From an uncultured Mycoplasmatota bacterium (GTDB lineage Bacteria > Bacillota_I > Bacilli_A > RF39 > UBA660), in contig URHJ01000001.1 of assembly GCA_900547465.1 (NCBI GenBank), positions 1-64,000 of the forward strand: a DNA stretch of 64,000 bases, written 5' to 3'. The translations under genes and the position numbers were made by a program. Below, in pieces: positions 49,676-57,802 of the stretch (position 1 is the first letter of the stretch; each line of letters begins with the position of its first letter). The notes under the pieces are model-generated. The model saw nothing but the letters and a program-made list of their open reading frames with translations. It was not told the DNA's origin and ran no database searches.

Positions 49676-49703
49676 AAAAAAGTCAATGCTTAATACATTG
49701 ACT
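49676..49703 (-). terminator. Terminator after the 217-aa surface protein
   Basis: AGTCAATG/CATTGACT stem with a 7-base loop and a T run on the minus strand, covering the stop codon. Confidence 0.8.
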
Positions 49704-50355
49704 AATTACTAGAACCTAAATTGTTCTTTAATTTTTTATTTTTTGATATTAACATAACAAATACTATAATACTTATAAGAAAATATAAACCAAAAGCAAT
49801 AGCTAAAATCATAACTAAGTTATTATTATCTTCACTTTTATCATTAGCTTTATTTACAGTATTATTATCACTTTTTTGATCTGATATAATATCAATTTCA
49901 TCATTAGTAGTACTGTTATCACTTAATTCTTTATCAGTATAAATATTTTCTGACGGACTAATATACAAATAAGAACTATAATTCTCATATGAAATAGGTT
50001 TAGTAGAATTAATAGTTAACTTACCATCACCATTAAATACAATTTTTCCATTATAATCAAAATCGATACCTACACCATCAGTAGTTATATTATTATCACC
50101 AACTAAGTTTATAACAAAAGTAATTCCATCTTGAGCTGTACCATAACAATTTAATTTTAAAGAATTACCATTATAATTATTTAATGTTAAAGTAACAGTA
50201 TTAGAATCTTTTGTAACTGTTGCTGTTTGAGATGTATTACTATCGAAAACCTCTTCACCATCTACAATCCAATCATATGGTAAACCAGCAGCATTAACAT
50301 CTACAGCAAAAAACAAACCCACTACCAAAAATAAAAATATATATCTAAACTTCAT
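49702..50355 (-). CDS. Surface protein with signal peptide and C-terminal membrane anchor
   Basis: A 217-residue protein. Residues 1-23 are a signal peptide ending in VNAAG. The middle (about 35-130) consists of short repeated beta strands rich in Asn, Gly and Thr (ITFVINLVGDNNITTDGVGI, IVFNGDGKLTINS), similar to beta-solenoid carbohydrate-binding repeats. An Asn/Asp/Ser-rich spacer (about 140-175) leads to a membrane helix (about 178-203) with a Lys-rich end. It is probably anchored in the membrane and facing outward. The partner or ligand is unknown. It has its own promoter region with a trinucleotide repeat. Confidence 0.75.
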   Translation of the reverse strand: MKFRYIFLFLVVGLFFAVDVNAAGLPYDWIVDGEEVFDSNTSQTATVTKDSNTVTLTLNNYNGNSLKLNCYGTAQDGITFVINLVGDNNITTDGVGIDFDYNGKIVFNGDGKLTINSTKPISYENYSSYLYISPSENIYTDKELSDNSTTNDEIDIISDQKSDNNTVNKANDKSEDNNNLVMILAIAFGLYFLISIIVFVMLISKNKKLKNNLGSSN

Positions 50356-50397
50356 CTAAATCCTCCTCTAGGATAACTATAACACAAAAAAGTTACA

Positions 50398-50425
50398 AAT
50401 AATAATCATAATAATAATAATAATA
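50398..50425. repeat. (AAT)n microsatellite upstream of the surface protein gene
   Basis: About nine near-perfect AAT/ATA units with one interruption, 40-70 bases before the start codon and just upstream of the probable promoter. Confidence 0.6.
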
Positions 50426-50459
50426 CGTAAATAATATTTTGACAGTGTAAAATATAGAC

Positions 50460-50483
50460 AAAAAAAGATGATTTCTCATCTTT
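50460..50483 (-). terminator. Terminator after spoVG
   Basis: AAAGATGA..TCATCTTT stem with a short loop followed by a T run on the minus strand. Confidence 0.8.
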
Positions 50484-50491
50484 ATAATTTA

Positions 50492-50767
50492 CTACTCTTC
50501 TTCTGTGCTATCTTCAGCTTTATTATAAGCATCGATAATAGCATCTTCAAACATAGATCTTACTTCAGGATTAATTGGATGAGCTATATCTCTATATCCA
50601 CCTGCTGCTGTCTTACGACTTGGCATTGCTATAAATAGTCCATTATCTCCTTCAATAATTCTAATATCATGAACTGCAAAACTATCATCTAGTAATACTG
50701 ATGCAATTCCTTTCATACGAGATCCTTCTTTTTCAATCTTACGTACATTTACAGATGTAATCTTCAT
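50492..50767 (-). CDS. spoVG: SpoVG, RNA/DNA-binding septation regulator
   Basis: A 91-residue SpoVG. It begins [20 protein letters not shown], contains the [18 protein letters not shown] strand and the conserved [21 protein letters not shown] loop. It ends in an acidic tail. It is a broad regulator of septation, sporulation and virulence genes in the family. It is monocistronic here, with a good promoter and terminator. A GGGAGG ribosome site precedes it. Confidence 0.97.
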   Translation of the reverse strand: MKITSVNVRKIEKEGSRMKGIASVLLDDSFAVHDIRIIEGDNGLFIAMPSRKTAAGGYRDIAHPINPEVRSMFEDAIIDAYNKAEDSTEEE

Positions 50768-50808
50768 GTTTTGTCCTCCCTCTAAAAGTATATCTACTTT
50801 CTAATTAC

Positions 50809-50837
50809 ATTGTATACTACTAAGAAAAAAAAATCAA
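50809..50837 (-). promoter_or_regulatory. Promoter of spoVG
   Basis: TTGATT, 17-base spacer, TACAAT on the minus strand. It looks like a housekeeping promoter rather than a sigma-H one. Confidence 0.65.
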
Positions 50838-50840
50838 CAA

Positions 50841-51074
50841 CTATTTTTCTAGTATAATTGATTTCATTTCCAAATTATTAATTAACACATCATTATAACT
50901 ATAAGATTTAATTCTGTTAGTATGATCAAGCACTCTAACCGTAAAAACAGCTGAATAACTAGAAACTATTCTTCCTACAAATTCATCTGTTTGATTTCTG
51001 GCACCTTTAAATTTAAATGCAAAAACTTCTCCCTTATTCTCTGTTATAAACTTCTTTATTTTTGATATATTCAT
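50841..51074 (-). CDS. veg: Veg family protein
   Basis: A 77-residue small beta protein. The segments NKGEVFAFKFKGARNQTDEF and SYSAVFTVRVLDHTNRIKSYSYNDVL (quoted in parts as SAVFTVRVLD and SYSYNDVL) are the Veg pattern. In Bacillus Veg promotes biofilm formation by countering SinR. Its start overlaps the yabG stop (ATGA), so the two are translationally coupled. Confidence 0.9.
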   Translation of the reverse strand: MNISKIKKFITENKGEVFAFKFKGARNQTDEFVGRIVSSYSAVFTVRVLDHTNRIKSYSYNDVLINNLEMKSIILEK

Positions 51075-51859
51075 CTAGGATACCCCACAAACATTGTACC
51101 ATTAGTTATAATACCACCAAAACCATCAGTACCATATTTTGTTTTCTCAATTAAAGGCAACAAATCAATACTTTCATTTTTTAAAGAGAGAGCTATAGAA
51201 GATGCTATAATTGCTGGATCCAAAGCATGAATGTTAATACGCTTAGGACTAGAAGCAAAATTAGATCCAGCTTTAATTAATTCCTCATAATTTGATTGAC
51301 AAGCACCAGAAATAATAATCAATTTATTTTGATCTTTTTCATAATTTCTTGCCATCTTCACTGTTTTCACAAAATTACTACTATTTTGATAATTATCAAG
51401 ATTTTTTTTATCATTCTTTTTCTTATAATAAGCATCATGACCAGTTATAACTAAGATATCAGGTCTATATTCTTTTAAATACTTACTAATATGGGAAGGA
51501 AATTCATTTTCATTTAAAGAAAAACCATAAGCTTCAACATTCAAATCATGATAAAAATTTATACATCTTTCCAAATACTCTTCATCCCCATCTATATGAA
51601 GTATCTTCCCAGGTAAATAAAAATATTCATCACGATTTAAATCAATACTTTTCAAATTCTCATGAATAATTTCCCTATCTGATTTTACTACATTAATCTT
51701 TCCCTCTTCTTTTTTTAAATCAGAAATATCACTATCAGCATACAGTCGAAGATCGACACCCTTCAATGTAACAACATCATCTGTAATATCTATAATTTTA
51801 AATAAAATATCATTATGATAAGATTTACGACTTACAATATCACCTATCTTTAAATTCAT
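51071..51859 (-). CDS. yabG: Sporulation-specific protease YabG
   Basis: A 262-residue cysteine protease of the spore coat. The N-terminal SH3-like domain begins MNLKIGDIVSRKSY. The catalytic part has DILVITGHDAYY, then ISGACQSNYEELIKAGSNFASSP, and ends with the INIHALDPAIIA and TKYGTDGFGGI segments, all characteristic of YabG. It processes coat proteins such as SafA and SpoIVA in Bacillus. It precedes veg in one unit, exactly as in Bacillus. Confidence 0.95.
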   Translation of the reverse strand: MNLKIGDIVSRKSYHNDILFKIIDITDDVVTLKGVDLRLYADSDISDLKKEEGKINVVKSDREIIHENLKSIDLNRDEYFYLPGKILHIDGDEEYLERCINFYHDLNVEAYGFSLNENEFPSHISKYLKEYRPDILVITGHDAYYKKKNDKKNLDNYQNSSNFVKTVKMARNYEKDQNKLIIISGACQSNYEELIKAGSNFASSPKRINIHALDPAIIASSIALSLKNESIDLLPLIEKTKYGTDGFGGIITNGTMFVGYPR

Positions 51860-51904
51860 AAAATCATCTCCAACTAATTTTATGATAAAAAAAAAGAAAT
51901 AGAA

Positions 51905-52696
51905 CTAAGAAATTCTATTACTCATCTCCACAAAAACTTCAACAGGTAACTGTTCAGCTCTAGAAGATAAACTAAACCCGTTACTAACTAATACATCTTC
52001 TATAGTCTTTAAATCATAATTGTTCAAATTATTACGTATTGTCTTTCTTTTAAATTTAAAACTATCTCTCACTAATTTATGAAATACATCTTTATTATTT
52101 ACCTTTGTCTTATTCTCTTTTTTAGAAAAAGATACTACAACACTATCAACATTCGGAACTGGCACAAACTCATTACGTGAAACTAAAAACTCTTTTTTTA
52201 CATCATAATAGTAATTCAAAAACACAGAAATAGAACCATAATCTCTACTACCTTCGTTAGCACTAAATCTATCTCCAACTTCTTTTTGAACCATCATAAC
52301 AATCTTTTTAAAAGAAATATCTGCATCTATTAATTTCATTAATATAGGTGTTGTAATATAATAAGGAACATTACTAACAAAATAAATATTATCATATGAG
52401 TAATTTCCTATATCTTTAGAAATATTTCTAGACATAAAATCATCAAAAATAAAATTAATATTACCAAAATCACTAGCTAAATTTTCTAAGTATGAAAACA
52501 AATCAGAATCTATTTCATAAGCAACAACCATCTTAGAAACTTTTGATAACTTTTTTGTCAAAATCCCACGTCCAGGACCAACCTCAATAACCAAATCATT
52601 TTTAGTTATATCACAAACAGAAACTATTTTATCAACAACCCTCTCGTCCTTTAAAAAATTTTGCCCAAATTTCTTCTTAAATTTAAAGTTATCCAT
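51905..52696 (-). CDS. ksgA: 16S rRNA dimethyladenosine transferase KsgA/RsmA
   Basis: A 263-residue enzyme from ATG 52696 (MDNFKFKKKFGQNFLKDE), with AGGTGAT upstream. It dimethylates two adjacent adenines near the 3' end of 16S rRNA. The SAM motif EVGPGRGILTKKL is at about 41-53, the DDFM acidic site at about 96, and the catalytic NVPYYI motif at about 113-118. rnmV, which lies before it in Bacillus, is absent; the TasA-like module sits in that place. Confidence 0.96.
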   Translation of the reverse strand: MDNFKFKKKFGQNFLKDERVVDKIVSVCDITKNDLVIEVGPGRGILTKKLSKVSKMVVAYEIDSDLFSYLENLASDFGNINFIFDDFMSRNISKDIGNYSYDNIYFVSNVPYYITTPILMKLIDADISFKKIVMMVQKEVGDRFSANEGSRDYGSISVFLNYYYDVKKEFLVSRNEFVPVPNVDSVVVSFSKKENKTKVNNKDVFHKLVRDSFKFKRKTIRNNLNNYDLKTIEDVLVSNGFSLSSRAEQLPVEVFVEMSNRIS

Positions 52697-52739
52697 AAAT
52701 ATCACCTACAAAAATTATATAATAAAAAAAGGCATAAGT

Positions 52740-53192
52740 CTATAAAACCTCAACCTTAGAGTCTTTATCCATATTTCTATTTGCACTAATTAAAAAGAAA
52801 ATGTTAGAAACTATCAATCCATAAATAAAAATTTGCATAAATGGTAGAAAATCTTCAAAATAAGAAAAATTAATACCATAACCCATAATTTCATTCAAAA
52901 CCATTTGTTTATCAAAAATTGCTCTGTAACAAACAAAATTAATAACAGTAAAAACTAATACACTTGTAATATTATAAAATATATTTTGTGTTACAGCTTT
53001 TTGATGAAAAAGATAATTTACAGTATAAAGAACTAACAAAATAACAAATGGTAAAAATATATAAATAGAAGACATTATACTTCTACCAACTCTACTATCC
53101 ATAGAAAGTACTATAAAAAATGAAACACCAAAACCTATAATTAAAAGAATAAATTTTAAAAAAGAAAAGATTAAGTTAAGAATTTTAATCAT
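52740..53192 (-). CDS. Hypothetical four-helix membrane protein of the SipW/TasA-like module
   Basis: A 150-residue integral membrane protein with four predicted helices (about 8-28, 40-60, 72-95, 115-135) and a charged C-terminal end (NRNMDKDSKVEVL). No family is recognised. It starts at ATG 53192 with GGAGG upstream, 2 bases after the preceding gene's stop, so it belongs to the same unit as the 226-residue protein and the signal peptidase. A helper role in export or assembly is conceivable. Confidence 0.7.
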   Translation of the reverse strand: MIKILNLIFSFLKFILLIIGFGVSFFIVLSMDSRVGRSIMSSIYIFLPFVILLVLYTVNYLFHQKAVTQNIFYNITSVLVFTVINFVCYRAIFDKQMVLNEIMGYGINFSYFEDFLPFMQIFIYGLIVSNIFFLISANRNMDKDSKVEVL

Positions 53193-53193
53193 A

Positions 53194-53874
53194 TTAAACC
53201 TCCAATTTTTTTTGATACCATAAAGCTATATCATATACAAAGTCAATTGAATTCTTATAGTCATCAAGTAAACTATAATAAGAATCCCTTGTTTTATCAT
53301 ACAAGGTTTCTTTAATATTAGTACTAGGAAAATAATAACTACTATTACTCTTAATTTCCTTTTGAATATAATCTGTAGATTTAATAAGATTATCTATTTC
53401 ATTTTGTAAAAATAAAGAAGAATCATCTAAACCATTAAGTTTCAAATTTTTATTAGTTGTTAAATCATAAAGTTGTTTAACTAAACATTCATCAGATATC
53501 ACACTCTGATAATATTGTTGCATTTCATAATTATCTTTTATATAAATCTTATTTTTTGTTAAAAGCTTATCAAAAGAAGAAGTATCTATTTTATCAACAC
53601 AAGTATTTAACTTTGATTGTACTTGCACCATACTAAACAAATCCTCTTGACCCTTATAATTATTTGAATCAAACGAATTAGCAATCCCACGTATAGAATT
53701 TAATTTTTGCTTCATTTCTTTATAAGTTGTAAATTCGGTATCCTGCACTTCATATGAACTATTTACTTCTTTATAACTATAAATATTAGAAAACAAAAGA
53801 AAAAAAGAAAAACCAAATATAAGACCAGTTATAGAAAAAGCAAAAACATAAGAAAACTCTTTTATAATTTTCAT
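53194..53874 (-). CDS. Hypothetical membrane-anchored protein of the SipW/TasA-like module
   Basis: A 226-residue protein from ATG 53874 (MKIIKEFSYVFAFSITGL), 8 bases after AGGAGTG. A single N-terminal helix (about 9-30) is followed by a long Ser, Asn, Tyr and Lys-rich helical region that should lie outside the membrane. Two Cys (about residues 94 and 132) could form a disulfide. No known family. It follows the signal peptidase gene by 11 bases and precedes the four-helix protein by 1-2 bases. Confidence 0.7.
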   Translation of the reverse strand: MKIIKEFSYVFAFSITGLIFGFSFFLLFSNIYSYKEVNSSYEVQDTEFTTYKEMKQKLNSIRGIANSFDSNNYKGQEDLFSMVQVQSKLNTCVDKIDTSSFDKLLTKNKIYIKDNYEMQQYYQSVISDECLVKQLYDLTTNKNLKLNGLDDSSLFLQNEIDNLIKSTDYIQKEIKSNSSYYFPSTNIKETLYDKTRDSYYSLLDDYKNSIDFVYDIALWYQKKLEV

Positions 53875-53885
53875 AATAATCACTC

Positions 53886-54656
53886 CTACAAAATTTCAAT
53901 ATCTTCATCATCATTTATATTTTTATTTTTATCATCAGATACAAAATCACCAGGTCCACCTATCATTTCAATATCATCAGAATTATTATCATCACCTTTA
54001 TTGTTATCGTGCTCGTCTTCATTAGAAGAATTCTGTCCTCTTACAGTTTTTATAAGTTTTAATATATCAAAAATAACAATTCCCAAACAAGGAACAACTA
54101 CCAACAAAACCCATCCATATGCTTGAGTCAAAACATATTGAATATAACCAATCTTAGGTATTTTTAAAATAACTTTTCCATACACATTATCACTAGAAAC
54201 TAATGCAGAATCTTCGGTATTATTATTATCACCTTTTGTTCTATAAAAGTATCCCTTTTCAGACTTTTCAATACCAACTATTCTATGTGTGATGGTAAGA
54301 CCAGAATACCTTGGATCACTAGATAAAAATGTAATAATATCCCCTTTCTTTAATTCATCAGGTTCCTTCCGCATAATAACAATAGCATCTTCTACTTTAA
54401 TAGTAGGAACCATACTAGGACTGATAATAACATAGGCTCCAAACAAAGGGGACTTTGGATTACCGCTTTTAACATTACGTATCATATCAATAAAATAAAA
54501 AGTAAATAAAACTGCTACCAATATTAATATAATTAGAATTGAATATAGAAATACTTTTGCTACAAAATGATACACACTATAGACAAGCTTTAAAATATCT
54601 TTAAAACTTTTTTTACTATATTTACTAGATTCATTATGATCAAAAGTAATATCCAT
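53886..54656 (-). CDS. sipW: SipW-type signal peptidase I
   Basis: A 256-residue protein from ATG 54656, with GGAGGG upstream. An N-terminal helix (about 32-58) is followed by the catalytic Ser in VIISPSMVPTIKVED (about 77-91) and a His in LTITHRIVGI (about 123-132). The Ser-His pair, in place of Ser-Lys, is typical of the SipW/archaeal-ER type. A second helix (about 178-200) leads to a long acidic, Asn/Asp-rich tail. SipW enzymes process TasA and TapA, so the three TasA-like genes upstream are likely substrates. Confidence 0.92.
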   Translation of the reverse strand: MDITFDHNESSKYSKKSFKDILKLVYSVYHFVAKVFLYSILIILILVAVLFTFYFIDMIRNVKSGNPKSPLFGAYVIISPSMVPTIKVEDAIVIMRKEPDELKKGDIITFLSSDPRYSGLTITHRIVGIEKSEKGYFYRTKGDNNNTEDSALVSSDNVYGKVILKIPKIGYIQYVLTQAYGWVLLVVVPCLGIVIFDILKLIKTVRGQNSSNEDEHDNNKGDDNNSDDIEMIGGPGDFVSDDKNKNINDDEDIEIL

Positions 54657-54702
54657 AGACAACCCTCCTATTTTAATCTAACATAATAATAACACGAAAC
54701 AC

Positions 54703-54731
54703 AAAAAAAAGCACTACTTAATAATAGTACT
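54703..54731 (-). terminator. Terminator between the TasA-like genes and sipW
   Basis: AGTACTA/TAGTGCT stem (one G-U pair) followed by eight T on the minus strand. Confidence 0.65.
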
Positions 54732-54732
54732 T

Positions 54733-55341
54733 CTACATACTTGCATAAACAAGTACTTTAATTTTAAAAGATCTCGAAACATCATCAATCAAATATTTAT
54801 CACTAAGCCACATTTTTAAACGGAATTCATCACTATAATTAGTAGTTGCAGCCTTCTTACCAGAAAACTTTCCAGAATATAAAAGCATAGTGTTAGTATC
54901 AACTGAAATATTAGTTAAAGATGTATTAGGATTTTCCTTAAATGTTGTTGGAGAAAGAACAGTAGAAAAATCACCACCATCTTTCTTTTCTAAATAAATT
55001 TTAACATATTGGTTATCAATTTTATTATCAACAGTTAAAGACTTAGCCCTTACTTCATAAAAAACAGTTGTATTACCACGTATAGCTGAAGAAACTTGAA
55101 AATCAAATGATTTAGTTTGTTTTACTCCAACTTCATCAGATACAGGTAGTGCATCATTTATATCAATAACACTATCACCTTCTAAATATTCGAAAGTTAT
55201 ACCACCAGAACGTACAGTATTATCAACTCTAGATATTGCAGAAAAAACAAAAATTGCATAACTAATACCGACAATAGCAACAATCAATAAAGCTACACCA
55301 AAAACAGACAATAAAACCTGTTTAGAATCATCACGAATCAT
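54733..55341 (-). CDS. TasA/camelysin-like surface protein, paralogue 3
   Basis: A 202-residue exported protein. The N-terminal helix (about 9-33) contains GISYAIFVFSA, like the special signal peptides cut by SipW. The mature part is predicted beta-rich and shares with its two neighbours the blocks GGITFEYLEG, NDALPVSDEVG, FDFQV and a C-terminal RLKMWLSDKYLI...FKIKVLVYAS. This suggests a fibre or surface protein of the TasA (peptidase M73/camelysin) type, but the sequence resemblance to TasA itself is weak. It lies just before sipW and is followed by its own terminator. Confidence 0.8.
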   Translation of the reverse strand: MIRDDSKQVLLSVFGVALLIVAIVGISYAIFVFSAISRVDNTVRSGGITFEYLEGDSVIDINDALPVSDEVGVKQTKSFDFQVSSAIRGNTTVFYEVRAKSLTVDNKIDNQYVKIYLEKKDGGDFSTVLSPTTFKENPNTSLTNISVDTNTMLLYSGKFSGKKAATTNYSDEFRLKMWLSDKYLIDDVSRSFKIKVLVYASM

Positions 55342-55390
55342 AAAATCACCTTATAATAAGGGTATCACACATAAAAATATGAATCAAGAT

Positions 55391-55412
55391 AAAAAGACTT
55401 CTAAGAAGCCTT
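55391..55412 (-). terminator. Terminator between paralogues 2 and 3
   Basis: AAGGCTTC/GAAGTCTT stem with a 3-base loop and a short T run on the minus strand, overlapping the end of paralogue 2. Confidence 0.6.
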
Positions 55413-56033
55413 TCCATAAACATTTACCTTAACTGTATAAGATTTATCCATTTCAACCACTGCATCTTCCTTAATCCACATTCTCAAACGATAATTATCA
55501 GTTCCACTCTTTTTTCTGTTAAGCTTATAAAGTACCATAGAACCATTTGGAGAACCAATTTTAGATTTCTTAGTTATAGATTTAAAAATAGTAGGTTCCA
55601 TTACTTGTTCATAAGAACCACTATTTTGTTTTTCTAAATACAATTTTATAGAATTATCAGATATTGTTGAACTTTTATCCTTTATAGCCGCGATTTCATA
55701 AGTAATTGAACCATTTACAATATTTGATTTAATAGTAAAATCAAAATATTCGCCTTTTCCATTTAAATGTTTACCAACTTCATCACTAGTAGGTAATGCA
55801 TCCTGAATTGAAATACCATTCATATTTTCAGTATACGTCATAGAAATCTTAGAATTAATACCTCCACTGCCGTTAGAGCCATTATCAGAATTATTTCTAT
55901 CATCATCAGATGCAGCCTTTTTAAAAGCTGTAAAAGATAAACATAAAACTAATATTACTAAAATAGTAACTAGTATTACAGAAATAAATATAAATTTAGA
56001 GGAATTACTTTTATTTTCTTGAGTACTATTCAT
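55401..56033 (-). CDS. TasA/camelysin-like surface protein, paralogue 2
   Basis: A 210-residue exported protein with an N-terminal helix (about 12-34) and then an Asp/Asn/Gly/Ser-rich linker (about 38-55) not seen in the other two. The shared blocks are ISMTYTENMNGI, QDALPTSDEVGK, YFDFTIKS and RLRMWIKEDAVV...YTVKVNVYG. The signal helix ends LSFTAFKKA, so the SipW-type cut is less obvious. It follows paralogue 1 by 13 bases, so they are surely co-transcribed. Confidence 0.78.
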   Translation of the reverse strand: MNSTQENKSNSSKFIFISVILVTILVILVLCLSFTAFKKAASDDDRNNSDNGSNGSGGINSKISMTYTENMNGISIQDALPTSDEVGKHLNGKGEYFDFTIKSNIVNGSITYEIAAIKDKSSTISDNSIKLYLEKQNSGSYEQVMEPTIFKSITKKSKIGSPNGSMVLYKLNRKKSGTDNYRLRMWIKEDAVVEMDKSYTVKVNVYGKAS

Positions 56034-56046
56034 AAAATCACCTTCC

Positions 56047-56664
56047 TTAATTCTTAGCTAAAACATTTAACTTAATCTTAAATTGTTTTGCCTCAGATGT
56101 AATTTGATAATTATCAGAAAGCCACATTCTTAATCTAAATGATTGTGTTCCACTATTACTAAACTTTCCAACATAAAGTTGCTTTGCATTAGCAGCAATA
56201 GAAGAATTCTTAAGTTCAGAATAAGTAGGTACTATCTTATCATATCCATTCACTGCGGTATCTGAAGTGGAATCAGTCAAATACATTTTCACATACTGAG
56301 GATCTAATCTATTATCAACACCAACTTCTGTAGTATAAACTTCATATTGGATATTTTGTCTACCAGACATTTTGCAAGATACAGAAAAATCAAAATACTT
56401 ATTTTCTTTGTCATTTCCTTGCATCTTTTTACCTATCTCATCAGATACAGGTAAAGCATCAGTTAATGTTATTCCATTATTTTCTTCAGTATAAGTAAAA
56501 GTCAATTCTCCGGTACTAATAATGTTTTTCTTTTGACCTATTCCTTTAAAATAAAATACAGCAAATGAAAATCCAACAACCAAACCAATTAACAATACTA
56601 TTAAAAGAGATGAAAATATAACTTTCCTTCGGAATTCATCATCTTTTTTATCAACTTTTTCCAT
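56047..56664 (-). CDS. TasA/camelysin-like surface protein, paralogue 1
   Basis: A 205-residue exported protein from ATG 56664 (MEKVDKKDDEFRRKV). Its N-terminal helix (about 16-38) contains VGFSFAVFYFKG. The shared blocks are LTFTYTEENNGITLTDALPV, SDEIGKKMQG, YFDFSVSC and RLRMWLSDNYQI...FKIKLNVLA. It is first in the unit, directly after a promoter located in the end of tatD. Each paralogue has 200-210 residues with the same layout, so the three arose by duplication and have since diverged strongly. Confidence 0.8.
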   Translation of the reverse strand: MEKVDKKDDEFRRKVIFSSLLIVLLIGLVVGFSFAVFYFKGIGQKKNIISTGELTFTYTEENNGITLTDALPVSDEIGKKMQGNDKENKYFDFSVSCKMSGRQNIQYEVYTTEVGVDNRLDPQYVKMYLTDSTSDTAVNGYDKIVPTYSELKNSSIAANAKQLYVGKFSNSGTQSFRLRMWLSDNYQITSEAKQFKIKLNVLAKN

Positions 56665-56692
56665 TAACACACCTTCTTCATTCTATAAGAAA

Positions 56693-56721
56693 ACATTATC
56701 ATAATTACTTACCTAAGTCAA
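56693..56721 (-). promoter_or_regulatory. Promoter of the TasA-like module
   Basis: TTGACT, 17-base spacer, TAATGT on the minus strand; the -35 box lies in the last codons of tatD. Confidence 0.6.
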
Positions 56722-57463
56722 ACAATTTTAAAGCATTATTAGTAGTTACAGAAGCAACTTCAGATGTTGAAATTTCCTTTATCTCAGCTATTTTTTCAGC
56801 TATTATTGGAATATATTTAGAACTATTTACACTACCACGATATGGAGTCGGAGTTAAATATGGACTATCGGTTTCTAAAACTATCGATTCTAGAGGTATT
56901 TCCTTCACAACCAAAGGCAACTTACTATTTTTAAAAGTAACAACACCACCAATACCTAGCAAAAATCCCATTTTTATATATTCTTTCGCAATCTCTAAAC
57001 TACCTGAAAAACAATGAATAACACCATTCAGAGAATAATTTTTTAAAATATCAACGGTATCTTTAGTAGCATCTCTACTATGAATAACAACAGGTAAATT
57101 AAGTTCAGAAGCTAAATCAAGTTGTTTCTTAAAGAGAATTATTTGTTCATCTCTATTTTCCTTACCATAATGATAATCCAAACCAATTTCACCAATACCA
57201 ACTATTTTTTTATATTTTAGGCAAAGTTCCCTCAATTTTAACAAATCAGTATCAGTATACTTAGAAGCTTGATCAGGATGAAAACCAATCGTTGCATAAA
57301 CAATATTATAATTATCAACAAAAGTACATACATCATTAACAGTATCAATTTCACAAAACGAAGCAATTATTTGTGACATACCAGCTTTTTCATCTTCTAA
57401 AATAACTTCAGGTATATCAGAATAAAACTCTGATGATAAATGACAATGTGTATCTATAAACAT
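56705..57463 (-). CDS. tatD: TatD-family metal-dependent DNase
   Basis: A 252-residue TIM-barrel hydrolase. Metal ligands are seen in DTHCHL (about 4-9), GEIGLDYHYG, VIHSRDA (about 126-132), IHCFSG and ETDSPYLTP (about 198-206). The family has 3'-5' exonuclease activity. metG-tatD neighbourhood is the common one in Bacilli. Confidence 0.95.
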   Translation of the reverse strand: MFIDTHCHLSSEFYSDIPEVILEDEKAGMSQIIASFCEIDTVNDVCTFVDNYNIVYATIGFHPDQASKYTDTDLLKLRELCLKYKKIVGIGEIGLDYHYGKENRDEQIILFKKQLDLASELNLPVVIHSRDATKDTVDILKNYSLNGVIHCFSGSLEIAKEYIKMGFLLGIGGVVTFKNSKLPLVVKEIPLESIVLETDSPYLTPTPYRGSVNSSKYIPIIAEKIAEIKEISTSEVASVTTNNALKLFDLGK

Positions 57464-57490
57464 ATTAACACCTCAATTATATATTAACAT

Positions 57491-57525
57491 AAAAAAACAA
57501 AACATCACACATTATGATGTTTTTT
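57491..57525 (-). terminator. Terminator after the 62-aa gene
   Basis: AACATCA/TGATGTT stem, extended by flanking A-T pairs, followed by a T-rich tail on the minus strand. It overlaps the stop codon. Confidence 0.7.
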
Positions 57526-57693
57526 CATGCATTTTTGATATACACAAGCTTTAATATAATAATAAGTAATAACCATAAAATAAGCTATATCCAACATATT
57601 TCTTGAATTTACAATTACTAAAATCATCAAAAAAGCAAAACTAAAATAGACAACATTGTAATTAATCATTTTGAAAAGCTTAGTATGCTCCAT
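57505..57693 (-). CDS. Small membrane protein, 62 aa
   Basis: A short protein with two hydrophobic stretches (about 11-29 and 32-50) and a basic end, KKHHNV. It ends with TGA, one of the few clear uses of that stop here. A perfect AAAGGAG lies 9 bases before the ATG, and a hairpin (CATAGT/ACTATG) lies just before that. It stands between tatD and metG. No family is recognised, but the ribosome site and terminator support a real gene. Confidence 0.6.
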   Translation of the reverse strand: MEHTKLFKMINYNVVYFSFAFLMILVIVNSRNMLDIAYFMVITYYYIKACVYQKCMKKHHNV

Positions 57694-57750
57694 ATAGATT
57701 TTCTCCTTTCATAGTTTTTACTACTATGATACTACCTTCCAAATATAACA

Positions 57751-57787
57751 CAAAAAAAAGAATTATAAACAACATATTATAATTCTT
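57751..57787 (-). terminator. Terminator after metG
   Basis: AAGAATTATAA/TTATAATTCTT stem (11 bp) followed by eight T on the minus strand. Confidence 0.85.
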
Positions 57788-57802
57788 TTCATACTATTTA
57801 CA

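Noticed and set aside
57505..57693. Use of UGA as Trp (mycoplasma code)
   Set aside because: Trp is encoded by TGG throughout, long genes are unbroken under the standard code, and this gene ends at TGA.
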